From Streptomyces sp. NBC_01481 (GTDB lineage: Bacteria; Actinomycetota; Actinomycetes; Streptomycetales; Streptomycetaceae), in NCBI RefSeq assembly GCF_026339995.1, contig NZ_JAPEPT010000003.1:682001-746000 (forward strand): a stretch of DNA of 64,000 bases, given 5' to 3'. The notes under the pieces were generated by a model that was not told where the DNA came from, made no database searches, and saw only the letters and a list, made by a program, of their open reading frames with translations. Every line of letters starts with the position of its first letter. Position 1 is the first letter of the stretch. Both the position numbers and the translations under genes were made by a program. Below, piece after piece: positions 8,191 through 15,399 of the stretch.

Positions 8191-9663
8191 CTAGGCGAGC
8201 AGCGTCGGCGCCGCCTTTTTCAGTACGGCGGTGACCCGCTCCCAGGTCGCCATGTCCCGCTCCACCGGCGGGAGTTCGACAGCGCCGCCGCCCCAGCTAC
8301 TCGCCAGCGCGACCGGGTCCTCGCCCGTCGCGGCTCCCGCCGCCAGGGCCGCCGCGCCGAGCGCGACAAGCTCGCCGCTCTGAGGGATCAGCAGCGGGCG
8401 GCCGGAGAGGCGGCGCACGGTCTCCACCCAGTGCCGCCCCTTGGTGCCGCCGCCCACCAGGCGCAGCGGGCGGGCCGCCACCTCCTCGTCGGCCGGGTCG
8501 AGGCCGCAGGCGCGGAGCACTTCGTCCAGCGCGCGCAGCACCGTCACCACCGCGCCCTCGTAGGCAGCGCCGAGGAGCTGCTGGCGGGTGGTGGTGTGGC
8601 GCAGACCGGTGAGCAGACCGGAAGCCGCGGGCAGATCGGGGGTGCGCTCCCCGTCGAGGTAGGGCAGCAGCACGACTTCACCGCCCGCCTCGGCGGCGTC
8701 ACGGCCGAGGCCCAGCAGGGTCGCGATCTTGTCGACGGCGAGCGTGCAGTTCAGGGTGCAGGCCAGCGGGAGATACGTACCGTCGGCGGCGGCGAACCCG
8801 GCGAGTCCCGGGGAGGCGGGCCGGGTGCGGCTGGCCGCGAAGACGGTGCCCGAGGTGCCGAGGCTGAGGGCCGGGTGGTCGAGGAGCCCCGCGCCGCCGA
8901 GCCCGAGGCCGACCGCGGCAGCCATGTTGTCGCCGGTGCCCGCGGCGACGGCGATGCCCGCGGGCAGGCCGAGGTCGGCTGCTGCGGTGTCGGTCAGCGA
9001 GCCGATGCGTACGGCTCCGGTCGCGGCCACCGGAGGCAGCGAGTCGGCGTCCAAGCCGATGAGGTGAAGGATTTCCGGGTCGTACGCGCCGGTGGCGGTG
9101 GAGTACCAGCAGGTGCCCGAGGCGTCACCGGGATCGGTGGCCGCGGTGCCCGCAAGCCGTTCGGTGAGGAAGTCGTGGGGGAGGCGTACGGCGGCGGCCG
9201 CCTCGGCGGCCCGTGGCTCGTTCTCGCGCAGCCACTGCCACTTGGCGGCCGTCATGGAGGCGACCGGCACCGATCCGGTGCGGGCGGTCCAGGCATCGGG
9301 CCCGCCGAGCGCCTCCGTGAGGGCGGCCGCCTGCGGGGCCGAACGGGTGTCGTTCCACAGCAGCGCGGGACGGACCGGACGTCCGGCCCGGTCGAGGACC
9401 ACCAGGCCGTGCTGCTGGCCCGCCACCGCGATACCGGTGACGGCGGACGCGGGCAGGCCCGACTCCTTGAGCCCGGCGGAAACGGCCTCGCGCAGCGCGT
9501 ACCACCACACCTCGGGGTCGCTCTCGCGTGCGCCGCCCTCGCCGCCGACCTGGTGCGGGGCCCGGCCGACGGCGAGCGTGCGGCCGGTGGCGGCGTCGAC
9601 GAACGCGGCCTTGGCGGACTGGGTCGAGCTGTCCACGCCGATGACCACCTGCTGCGCGGGCAT
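8191..9663 (-). CDS. xylB: Xylulokinase
   Basis: A 490-residue FGGY-family kinase that phosphorylates D-xylulose to xylulose 5-phosphate. Features include the N-terminal nucleotide loop GVDSSTQSAKAAFVD, AGQQHGLVVLD, LLWNDTRSA, HDFLTERLAGT and the C-terminal LVGGGTKGRHWVETV. ATG 9663 follows a purine-rich ribosome site; an in-frame GTG three codons earlier is less likely. It is divergent from xylA, 153 bp apart, and close to a ROK regulator, the standard Streptomyces xylose arrangement. Confidence 0.95.
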   Translation of the reverse strand: MPAQQVVIGVDSSTQSAKAAFVDAATGRTLAVGRAPHQVGGEGGARESDPEVWWYALREAVSAGLKESGLPASAVTGIAVAGQQHGLVVLDRAGRPVRPALLWNDTRSAPQAAALTEALGGPDAWTARTGSVPVASMTAAKWQWLRENEPRAAEAAAAVRLPHDFLTERLAGTAATDPGDASGTCWYSTATGAYDPEILHLIGLDADSLPPVAATGAVRIGSLTDTAAADLGLPAGIAVAAGTGDNMAAAVGLGLGGAGLLDHPALSLGTSGTVFAASRTRPASPGLAGFAAADGTYLPLACTLNCTLAVDKIATLLGLGRDAAEAGGEVVLLPYLDGERTPDLPAASGLLTGLRHTTTRQQLLGAAYEGAVVTVLRALDEVLRACGLDPADEEVAARPLRLVGGGTKGRHWVETVRRLSGRPLLIPQSGELVALGAAALAAGAATGEDPVALASSWGGGAVELPPVERDMATWERVTAVLKKAAPTLLA

Positions 9664-9696
9664 GGTCCCCACCTCTCCCTCCCGGCCTATTTGGCC

Positions 9697-9719
9697 GTTC
9701 GCCGAACAAATTACGTCAA
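9697..9719. promoter_or_regulatory. Candidate XylR operator in the xylB promoter
   Basis: GTTC and GAAC arms around GCC form a perfect short palindrome at 9697-9707. Just beyond, CGTCAA at 9714-9719 reads TTGACG on the minus strand, a good -35 box for xylB, so the palindrome would sit in the promoter spacer. A related A-rich sequence, AGCAAACAAACC, lies near 9790 before xylA. Assignment to the ROK protein is inference. Confidence 0.45.
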
Positions 9720-9816
9720 GCGGTCGTGCGCGAACAGGTGTTGGGGGCTACTGCGATCGGGATGGGGTATGCATCATTAGTAAGGTCAGCAAACAAACCA
9801 GGGTCCGAAGGCGGTC

Positions 9817-10995
9817 ATGGCCATGGCGCAAGGCTTCACTCCCACCCCCGACGACAAATTCAGCTTCGGCCTCTGGACGGTCGGCTGGCAGGGCAGAGAC
9901 CCGTTCGGGGACGCGACCCGCCCGCCACTGGACCCCGTCGAGTCCGTACAGCGGCTCGCCTCACTCGGCGCGTACGGCGTCACCTTCCACGACAACGACC
10001 TGATCCCCTTCGGCGCCTCCGAGTCCGAGCGCGAGTCGCACGTCAAACGCTTCCGGCAGGCGCTGGACGCCACCGGCCTGGTCGTGCCCATGGCCACCAC
10101 CAATCTCTTCACCCACCCTGTGTTCAAGGACGGCGGCTTCACCGCCAACGACCGGGATGTACGCCGGTACGCGCTGCGCAAGACCATCCGCACCATCGAC
10201 CTGGCCGCCGAGCTCGGGGCGCGCACCTATGTCGCCTGGGGCGGCCGCGAAGGCGCGGAGTCGGGCGCGGCGAAGGATGTGCGCACCGCGCTGGACCGGA
10301 TGAAGGAAGCCTTCGACCTGCTGGGGGAGTACGTCACCGAGCAGGGCTACGAGCTGCGCTTCGCCATCGAGCCCAAGCCGAACGAGCCGCGCGGCGACAT
10401 CCTGCTGCCGACCGTCGGCCATGCGCTGGCCTTCATCGAACAGCTGGAGCGGCCAGAGCTGTACGGAGTCAACCCCGAGGTCGGCCACGAGCAGATGGCC
10501 GGGCTGAACTTCACGCACTCCGTCGCCCAGGCGCTGTGGGCGGGCAAGCTCTTCCACATCGACCTCAACGGGCAGAACGGCATCAAGTACGACCAGGACC
10601 TGCGCTTCGGCGCGGGCGATCTGCGGTCCGCCTTCTGGCTGGTCGACCTGCTGGAGACCTGCGGCTACGAGGGCCCGAGGCACTTCGACTTCAAGCCGCC
10701 GAGGACGGAGGACGCGGATGGGGTGTGGGCGTCGGCGGCGGGTTGTATGCGCAACTATCTGATTCTGCGGGAACGAGCTGCGGCGTTCCGCGAGGACCCT
10801 GCGGTCAGGGAGGCGCTGCGGGCGGCGCGCCTGGACGAACTCTGCCGCTCCACGGCTGAGGACGGGCTGTCCGGGCTGCTGGCGGACCGGTCCGCGTTCG
10901 AGGAGTTCGACGTGGAGGCGGCGGCGGAGCGGGGGATGGCGTTCGAGGAGCTGGATCAGCTGGCGCTGGACCACTTGCTGGGGGTGCGGGTGTAG
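9817..10995 (+). CDS. xylA: Xylose isomerase
   Basis: A 392-residue metal-dependent aldose-ketose isomerase that converts D-xylose to D-xylulose (and glucose to fructose). It carries the actinomycete class I signature: FGLWTVGWQGRDPFGDATR, GVTFHDNDLIPFG with the catalytic His, VPMATTNLF, the FAIEPKPNEPRGD metal-binding segment, NPEVGHEQMAGLNF, FHIDLNGQ and HFDFKPPR. Length fits the family (about 388). ATG 9817 is used; ATG 9823 is an alternative. Divergent from xylB and followed by the convergent ROK regulator gene. Confidence 0.97.
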   Translation: MAMAQGFTPTPDDKFSFGLWTVGWQGRDPFGDATRPPLDPVESVQRLASLGAYGVTFHDNDLIPFGASESERESHVKRFRQALDATGLVVPMATTNLFTHPVFKDGGFTANDRDVRRYALRKTIRTIDLAAELGARTYVAWGGREGAESGAAKDVRTALDRMKEAFDLLGEYVTEQGYELRFAIEPKPNEPRGDILLPTVGHALAFIEQLERPELYGVNPEVGHEQMAGLNFTHSVAQALWAGKLFHIDLNGQNGIKYDQDLRFGAGDLRSAFWLVDLLETCGYEGPRHFDFKPPRTEDADGVWASAAGCMRNYLILRERAAAFREDPAVREALRAARLDELCRSTAEDGLSGLLADRSAFEEFDVEAAAERGMAFEELDQLALDHLLGVRV

Positions 10996-11002
10996 GCCCG
11001 AA

Positions 11003-11048
11003 CTGGGGCTCCGCCCCAGACCCCGCTCCTCAAACGCCGGAGAGGCTG
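11003..11048. repeat. Streptomyces-type intergenic repeat with terminator hairpin
   Basis: TGGGGC and GCCCCA flank TCC at 11004-11018, followed by GACCCCGCTCCTC and AAACGCCGGAGAGGCT. From general knowledge this combination recurs widely between Streptomyces genes. Here it lies between convergent xylA and the ROK gene and probably acts as their terminator. Confidence 0.6.
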
Positions 11049-11066
11049 GATGTGCGGCCCCGCCGC

Positions 11067-12317
11067 CTACCCCGCTGCCCGTGCCGCGTACCGCACCGGG
11101 TCCCCCAGTACGTCCCGTACCACCAGCGCCGCCGCACCCCGTGCCGCGTCCGCCGCCGGGGACGCGGCGCGCAGGCGGCCCGCGGTCTCGGGCCACAGGC
11201 CCGAGACCACCCTGGCCGACAGCTCGCCGTCGGCCGGCGGCGCCAGCCACGGCAGCAGCGGCCCGTAGATCCCGCCGAGCACCACCGCGTCCGGGTCGAA
11301 GAGGTTCACCGCGCCGGACAGCACCCGGCCCAGCATCAGCCCGGCCCGGCGGAGGGCCGACACCGCGTGCTCGTCGCCCGCGCGGGCCCGGCGTTCCAGC
11401 TGGGCCACGCCCCGCGCGCCGCTGTGCTCGTCGAGGCCCGCGGCCCGTAGCAGCGCCGATTGCCCGGCGTACTGCTCCAGGCAGCCGCGCGAGCCGCAGC
11501 GGCATTCGGGCCCGTCCGGGGACACCACGACATGGCCGATCTCACCGGCGAAACCGTGCGCGCCGCGCAGCAGTTCACCGTTCAGGACCAGCGCGCCGCC
11601 GACCCCGATCTCGCCCGTCAGATACAGGAAGCTGCGTACATCGCCGAGGCCCCCGAACCACAGCTCCGCCAAGGCCGCCACATTGGCCTCGTTCTCGGAC
11701 CGCACCGGCAGGACGGGCTGCGCGGGACGCAGCGCGGCAAGCGCCTCGGCGAAGGGGCCCTCGGCCGCGACGCGCGTCCAGCCGAGGTTGGGCGCGTACC
11801 GGACGGTTCCGGCCGAGACGAGGCCCGGCAGCGCCAACTGGGCGCCGACGGGGTGCAGTTCCTGCTCGGCCGCGGACACCAACGCCCGGGCGGCGATCAC
11901 GGCGGCCCGGTCAAGCACCCGCTCGGGCGGCGCGCCCCTGTTGTCGATGTGCTCGACCAGCCGCACCCGGTCGGTGCCCGCCAGGTCGACCACGCACACC
12001 GCGACATAGTCGACGTTGATCTCGACCCCGATGCCCGCGACTCCGGTACGGGCCACCTTCAGCACCGTGCCCGGACGGCCCGCCTGACCGCTGAAGGTCT
12101 TGCCCGACTCCGTCAGGAACCCGCTGTCCAGCAGCTGCTCGACCAGGGAGGAGACGGCCGCGCGGGTCAGCCCCACTCGCGCCGAGACCCCGGCCCGGGT
12201 CACCTCGCCCGCGTCGCGGACCGCCCGCAGCACCAGGCTGAGGTTGTGACGTCGTACCGTTTCCCGGTCGGCCTTGGGCTCCAGCGGTGGATGGTTCCCG
12301 GGGCCGTTCCCACTCAC
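11067..12317 (-). CDS. xylR: ROK-family transcriptional regulator of xylose genes
   Basis: A 416-residue ROK repressor. Residues about 18-80 form the winged helix (RRHNLSLVLRAVRDAGEVTR then GLTRAAVSSLVEQL); the rest is the sugar-kinase-like sensor with GEIGVGGALVLNG, GFAGEIGHVVV and the zinc motif CRCGSRGCLEQYAG. GTG 12317 is the start. Location next to xylA/xylB identifies it as the probable xylose-responsive repressor; the symbol rests on that context, not on a unique motif. Confidence 0.88.
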   Translation of the reverse strand: MSGNGPGNHPPLEPKADRETVRRHNLSLVLRAVRDAGEVTRAGVSARVGLTRAAVSSLVEQLLDSGFLTESGKTFSGQAGRPGTVLKVARTGVAGIGVEINVDYVAVCVVDLAGTDRVRLVEHIDNRGAPPERVLDRAAVIAARALVSAAEQELHPVGAQLALPGLVSAGTVRYAPNLGWTRVAAEGPFAEALAALRPAQPVLPVRSENEANVAALAELWFGGLGDVRSFLYLTGEIGVGGALVLNGELLRGAHGFAGEIGHVVVSPDGPECRCGSRGCLEQYAGQSALLRAAGLDEHSGARGVAQLERRARAGDEHAVSALRRAGLMLGRVLSGAVNLFDPDAVVLGGIYGPLLPWLAPPADGELSARVVSGLWPETAGRLRAASPAADAARGAAALVVRDVLGDPVRYAARAAG

Positions 12318-12475
12318 GCGCCCGCCGGATCGGTCTCGAGCTCTGCCACCGGGCGCAGTGCGCTCACGGACCGCAGCAGCGGGTCACGCCGGCTGCGGCT
12401 GAATCCCCGCGGCCGACAGGCGAACGCGACGGCGTGCGCCGCGCCCGGTATGCAGAGGTCCAGGCCGTCCACGCA

Positions 12476-13027
12476 TCAGCCCTGCGGCTTTCGGTATCCC
12501 AGCGACGCCTCGATACGGCCCTCGATGACATCCAGACCGGGCAGGGGACCGTGGGCGGGCGAACTCGTCAGCAGTGAACGGCACTTGGAGCTCAGCAGCA
12601 GACCGAAGCTCTCCGCCTCGTTCTCCTCGGCGACGTCGAAGTGCGTACGGGCCGCGACCTTCAGGACGGTGTCCTGCAGGTCGGCTCCGTCGTTCAGCAG
12701 TCGTGCCGCGACGGCCGCGCCTTCGACGTGGTGGCTGCAGTGACCGGCCTGCATGTGCCACAACTCGTGGCCGAGGATGACCAGTTGGTGGTCGGGGGCG
12801 GTGCGCTCCTCGATGACGATGAGGTCCTGGTCCGCCATGTCGAGCCAGAGCCCGCTCGCGGTTCCCGGGGGGAAAGAGGCCATGCGGAACTGGACCGGCC
12901 GGCCGCGTCGGCTGCTCATCCTGGCGCACAGGGTGGCGTAGAGGTCCGTCGGTTCCGCGGGGACGGGCAGGTCGATTCCGGCGATCAGTTCGCCGCACAA
13001 CCGCCGCATCTCTTTGCCTTTGTTCAC
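12476..13027 (-). CDS. ImmA/IrrE-like zinc metallopeptidase
   Basis: A 183-residue soluble protein with the zinc-protease motif HELWHMQAGHC (about residue 87), followed by a downstream helix EENEAESFGLLL supplying an acidic ligand. This matches ImmA/IrrE-type peptidases, which cleave a partner XRE repressor. The start GTG 13027 is preceded by GGGAGAA and lies 27 bp after the XRE gene on the same strand. The XRE + ImmA order is classic for toxin-antitoxin-like or stress-switch pairs. Streptomyces annotations often name this gene simply toxin. Confidence 0.82.
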   Translation of the reverse strand: MNKGKEMRRLCGELIAGIDLPVPAEPTDLYATLCARMSSRRGRPVQFRMASFPPGTASGLWLDMADQDLIVIEERTAPDHQLVILGHELWHMQAGHCSHHVEGAAVAARLLNDGADLQDTVLKVAARTHFDVAEENEAESFGLLLSSKCRSLLTSSPAHGPLPGLDVIEGRIEASLGYRKPQG

Positions 13028-13054
13028 CGTTCTCCCGTCGGTGCAGGGTTCACT

Positions 13055-13687
13055 TCAGGACTCCGTCGGCTTGACGCTCTCCAGGAGCATGTCGAGCCAT
13101 TCGGCGACCTTGTCGCGGTGCTTGTCGGTGGGAAGCTGGGCCGCGCGCCAGGCGATGCCCCGTACCCCATGGTCCTGCAGCAGACGCTCCAGCGGGTCGC
13201 TGTCGCCGGCGTAGTCGTGCAGCAGCGTCTGCTCGGTGCGCTGCAGGGCGCCGTCGAGCGCGTCGGCGTCCTCGGCGGTGAGGAATCCGGCGTGGACCTT
13301 GAAGAAGCGCTGAATGGCGTCGCAGTGCTCCATGGTCGGTCGGCGGTCGCCGTTGATGAGAGCCCCCGCCTGCTGCCGCGACATGGCCGCGCCGTCGGCG
13401 ATCTCCTGCTGGGTGTAGCGGCGGCCGTTGGGCTTGAGCCGCGTCCTGCGCAACAGATCGAAGCGCTGCAGAAAGCGCGCCTGGAGGTCGGGTTCGCCGG
13501 CGGGCCGGCCGTCGAGGAGGTCCCCGACCACATCGGCGGGGACGCCGGAGGCCTCGGAGAGCTGATGTACGTCGAAGACCTCGCTGTGAGGCACACCGAG
13601 CTTGCCCGCGAGTTCGGCCAGACGGGAAATCGATGCCGTCAGGGGGCCTGCGGCTGTCGGGCCCGGAACCAAGAAGCCGTCTGTCAC
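13055..13687 (-). CDS. XRE-family regulator paired with the ImmA-like peptidase
   Basis: GTG 13687, 7 nt after a GGAG ribosome site, gives 210 residues; the open frame extends further upstream but without support. The helix-turn-helix is about residues 95-150, including RRYTQQEIADGAAMSRQQAGALINGDRRPTMEHCDAIQRFF in shorter words: a QQEIA first helix and a SRQQAGALINGD recognition region. The C-terminal part (DYAGDSDPLERLLQDHGV) is acidic and may contact the peptidase. Upstream lies a 14-bp perfect palindrome and the divergent MmyB-type regulator. Confidence 0.8.
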   Translation of the reverse strand: MTDGFLVPGPTAAGPLTASISRLAELAGKLGVPHSEVFDVHQLSEASGVPADVVGDLLDGRPAGEPDLQARFLQRFDLLRRTRLKPNGRRYTQQEIADGAAMSRQQAGALINGDRRPTMEHCDAIQRFFKVHAGFLTAEDADALDGALQRTEQTLLHDYAGDSDPLERLLQDHGVRGIAWRAAQLPTDKHRDKVAEWLDMLLESVKPTES

Positions 13688-13776
13688 CAGTAGGTCTCCT
13701 AGATCACGCGAGGTCACTCCGCACACAGGGGGCTGCCGGGAGAGTAACTGTTTCAGGGAAGTGTAACCAGGCCTTG

Positions 13777-13790
13777 CCACAGCTGTGGCG
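13777..13790. promoter_or_regulatory. 14-bp perfect palindrome between two divergent HTH genes
   Basis: GCCACAGCTGTGGC reads identically on both strands. It is 90 bp upstream of the XRE gene start and 131 bp upstream of the MmyB-type gene start, a natural place for an operator shared by one of the two regulators. TTAC-containing direct repeats (near 13746 and 13764) lie between it and the XRE gene. Confidence 0.5.
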
Positions 13791-13920
13791 CGATCTGAGC
13801 GCTCAGCGGCGGCCAATGCCACGATAGTTGACATGGCCGTGTGCGGGTAGCAGGATCGCCCACGCGGTGATGATCCAAATGGCCCTGCCGCACTTGGACT
13901 TCGAGAGGGTGGCGTTCTCG

Positions 13921-15003
13921 ATGACATATGAGGCAGGCGTGGAACGACCCGGTGCCCATGGGCGGCGAGGCCACTCCGGCACGGCTCGCGGCGCGGTCCG
14001 GGCGAGGCGGGTCACCGATGTCATCAGGCGGCGCCGCGAAGAGCTCGGGCTGAGCGTGGAGGACGTGGCCGCCCGGCTCGAGATCAGCACCGGCGCGTAC
14101 GGAAACTGGGAGTGCACCCCCGCCCAGGACTGGACCGACGACAGGCTCTGTGCCCTGGTCAAGGCCCTGGAGATGAGCGACCAGCAGGGCGGCTGGCTCT
14201 TCCGTCTCGCCGTCGACCGGGATCCGCCTGCCACCTGGAACAGGCCCTCGGCAGCGTCCTTGTCCGCGCTTCCGCTGGGACCCGCACGCCCCTCGGGTCC
14301 GGCCTTCCCGTCCGGGCCCATACGCCCGTTCGCGCCCGTCACCGCACCCGCGCTGCCCGCCCTGCCCGCGGCGCCCGGAGAGCCGGACCCCGGTGCTGCG
14401 CCGGACCCAGAAACCCAGGCCTACCTGCACGACTATGCCGTGATGATGGACGCCGTGCCGATGCCTTCGGTGCTGCTCGACCGGCGCTGGGACGTGGCAC
14501 ACGCCAACCACTCCTTCGCGGCGCTGTTCCACGGCATCGCGCCGCACCCCACAGCCATGCCCGGCGACAACTTCCTCAGGTTCGTGCTGTTCCACCCGGA
14601 CGCCGGTGCGGTGCTCGGCGACCGCGAGACGAGCTGGTGCCTTCCCTTGCTGGCGCAGCTGGACGCGGCCCTGGAGCGTTACCCGGAGGACCGAGTCCTT
14701 CAGGCCATTCGTGGCGACATCGCAATCGACCCGATCATGGACGCCGCCTACCGCTTCGGACTGCCGCACTGGATGCGTGTCATGGGAGCGGCGGCCGTGC
14801 ATCACGACGGAGCCGTACGGCCGCTCTACCACCCCGATCCCCGGTGGGGGCGCACCGAGTGCCGGATCCTCGACGAGACCCCCGGAACCCTGCAGGACCG
14901 GGGATTCACCCGGCTGACGCTGGTCATGCGCGAGGGACGGTCCGCCGTCTCGCCCGACGTGCGGCGCGGCAAGTCGCATCTGCGAGCGGTCTCCAGCGGC
15001 TGA
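13921..15003 (+). CDS. XRE-family regulator with MmyB-type ligand domain
   Basis: ATG 13921 gives 360 residues; earlier starts (13828, 13870) are possible. The N-terminal HTH (about residues 30-90) reads VTDVIRRRREELGLSVEDVA then LEISTGAYGNWE. A proline/alanine-rich linker (about 105-155) leads to a MmyB-like ligand-binding domain (165-345), with MDAVPMPSVLLDRRWDVAHAN and FLRFVLFHPDA. Known MmyB-like proteins regulate secondary metabolism and may bind fatty acids. The collagen-like run of PSGP repeats in the linker is unusual. Located directly upstream of the NLR-like pair. Confidence 0.8.
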   Translation: MTYEAGVERPGAHGRRGHSGTARGAVRARRVTDVIRRRREELGLSVEDVAARLEISTGAYGNWECTPAQDWTDDRLCALVKALEMSDQQGGWLFRLAVDRDPPATWNRPSAASLSALPLGPARPSGPAFPSGPIRPFAPVTAPALPALPAAPGEPDPGAAPDPETQAYLHDYAVMMDAVPMPSVLLDRRWDVAHANHSFAALFHGIAPHPTAMPGDNFLRFVLFHPDAGAVLGDRETSWCLPLLAQLDAALERYPEDRVLQAIRGDIAIDPIMDAAYRFGLPHWMRVMGAAAVHHDGAVRPLYHPDPRWGRTECRILDETPGTLQDRGFTRLTLVMREGRSAVSPDVRRGKSHLRAVSSG

Positions 15004-15020
15004 GGCGCGGGCGTCGCCCG

Positions 15021-15095
15021 TGAAACCTGACCTGGGATCAATTTCGTGGCCGAACCGCTGACCGAAGGTGCCTGCGTGGCTAAAATGAAACCTGA
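15021..15095 (+). promoter_or_regulatory. Promoter and 10-bp direct repeats upstream of the NLR-like pair
   Basis: TGAAACCTGA occurs at 15021-15030 and 15086-15095. Between them is a good promoter: CTGACC (15058-15063), 17 bp, TAAAAT (15081-15086). The predicted start near 15093 leaves a leader of about 31 nt before the GTG at 15124, preceded by AGGGGGA. The repeats may be an operator. Confidence 0.5.
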
Positions 15096-15123
15096 ATTCG
15101 CTTGCGCGACAGGGGGAACGCCT

Positions 15124-15399
15124 GTGCCCGAGATCGATGCGCTGCTCGAGAGGCAGCGGCTGCTCGCCAGGGTCCTGAACCGCGGCGCCGACGCCGACCC
15201 CGATCGAGTCAACGTCACCAGCCCGGCGGACGCGAACGCGGACCGGGACATGCTCGCCCTGCGGCGCGCGGAGTTGGGGATCGCCCCGCGCGAGGCGCTC
15301 AGGGACTCAGCCGGCGGCGAGCGCAGTGTCGCCATCGCCGGAAACAACTCCGGGATCGTTTCCACCGGCGACGGTGCGAAGAACACCCTGCACCAGTGA
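15124..15399 (+). CDS. Small putative effector with C-terminal amyloid-like motif
   Basis: GTG 15124, 6 nt after AGGGGGA, gives 91 residues; an in-frame GTG at 15046 would add 26. Residues 1-62 are mostly helical and charged (MPEIDALLERQRLLARVLN; ADRDMLALRRAELGI) and I do not recognise a family. Residues about 64-91 are GGERSVAIAGNNSGIVSTGD then GAKNTLHQ. The same pattern appears near the start of the next protein (GGDRSVTVGGDNHGIVSTGD), with most positions identical. Gly/Asn-rich repeats shared between a small protein and an adjacent NLR-like ATPase are the hallmark of bacterial amyloid-signalling pairs, where the small protein is the effector. Its stop overlaps the NACHT start (GTGA). The function is inference. 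Confidence 0.65.
   Translation: MPEIDALLERQRLLARVLNRGADADPDRVNVTSPADANADRDMLALRRAELGIAPREALRDSAGGERSVAIAGNNSGIVSTGDGAKNTLHQ

Noticed and set aside
15102..15395. Upstream extension of the NACHT frame
   Set aside because: The extension is arginine-rich and antisense-like, and it overlaps the small effector gene in another frame. GTG 15396 overlaps the effector stop.
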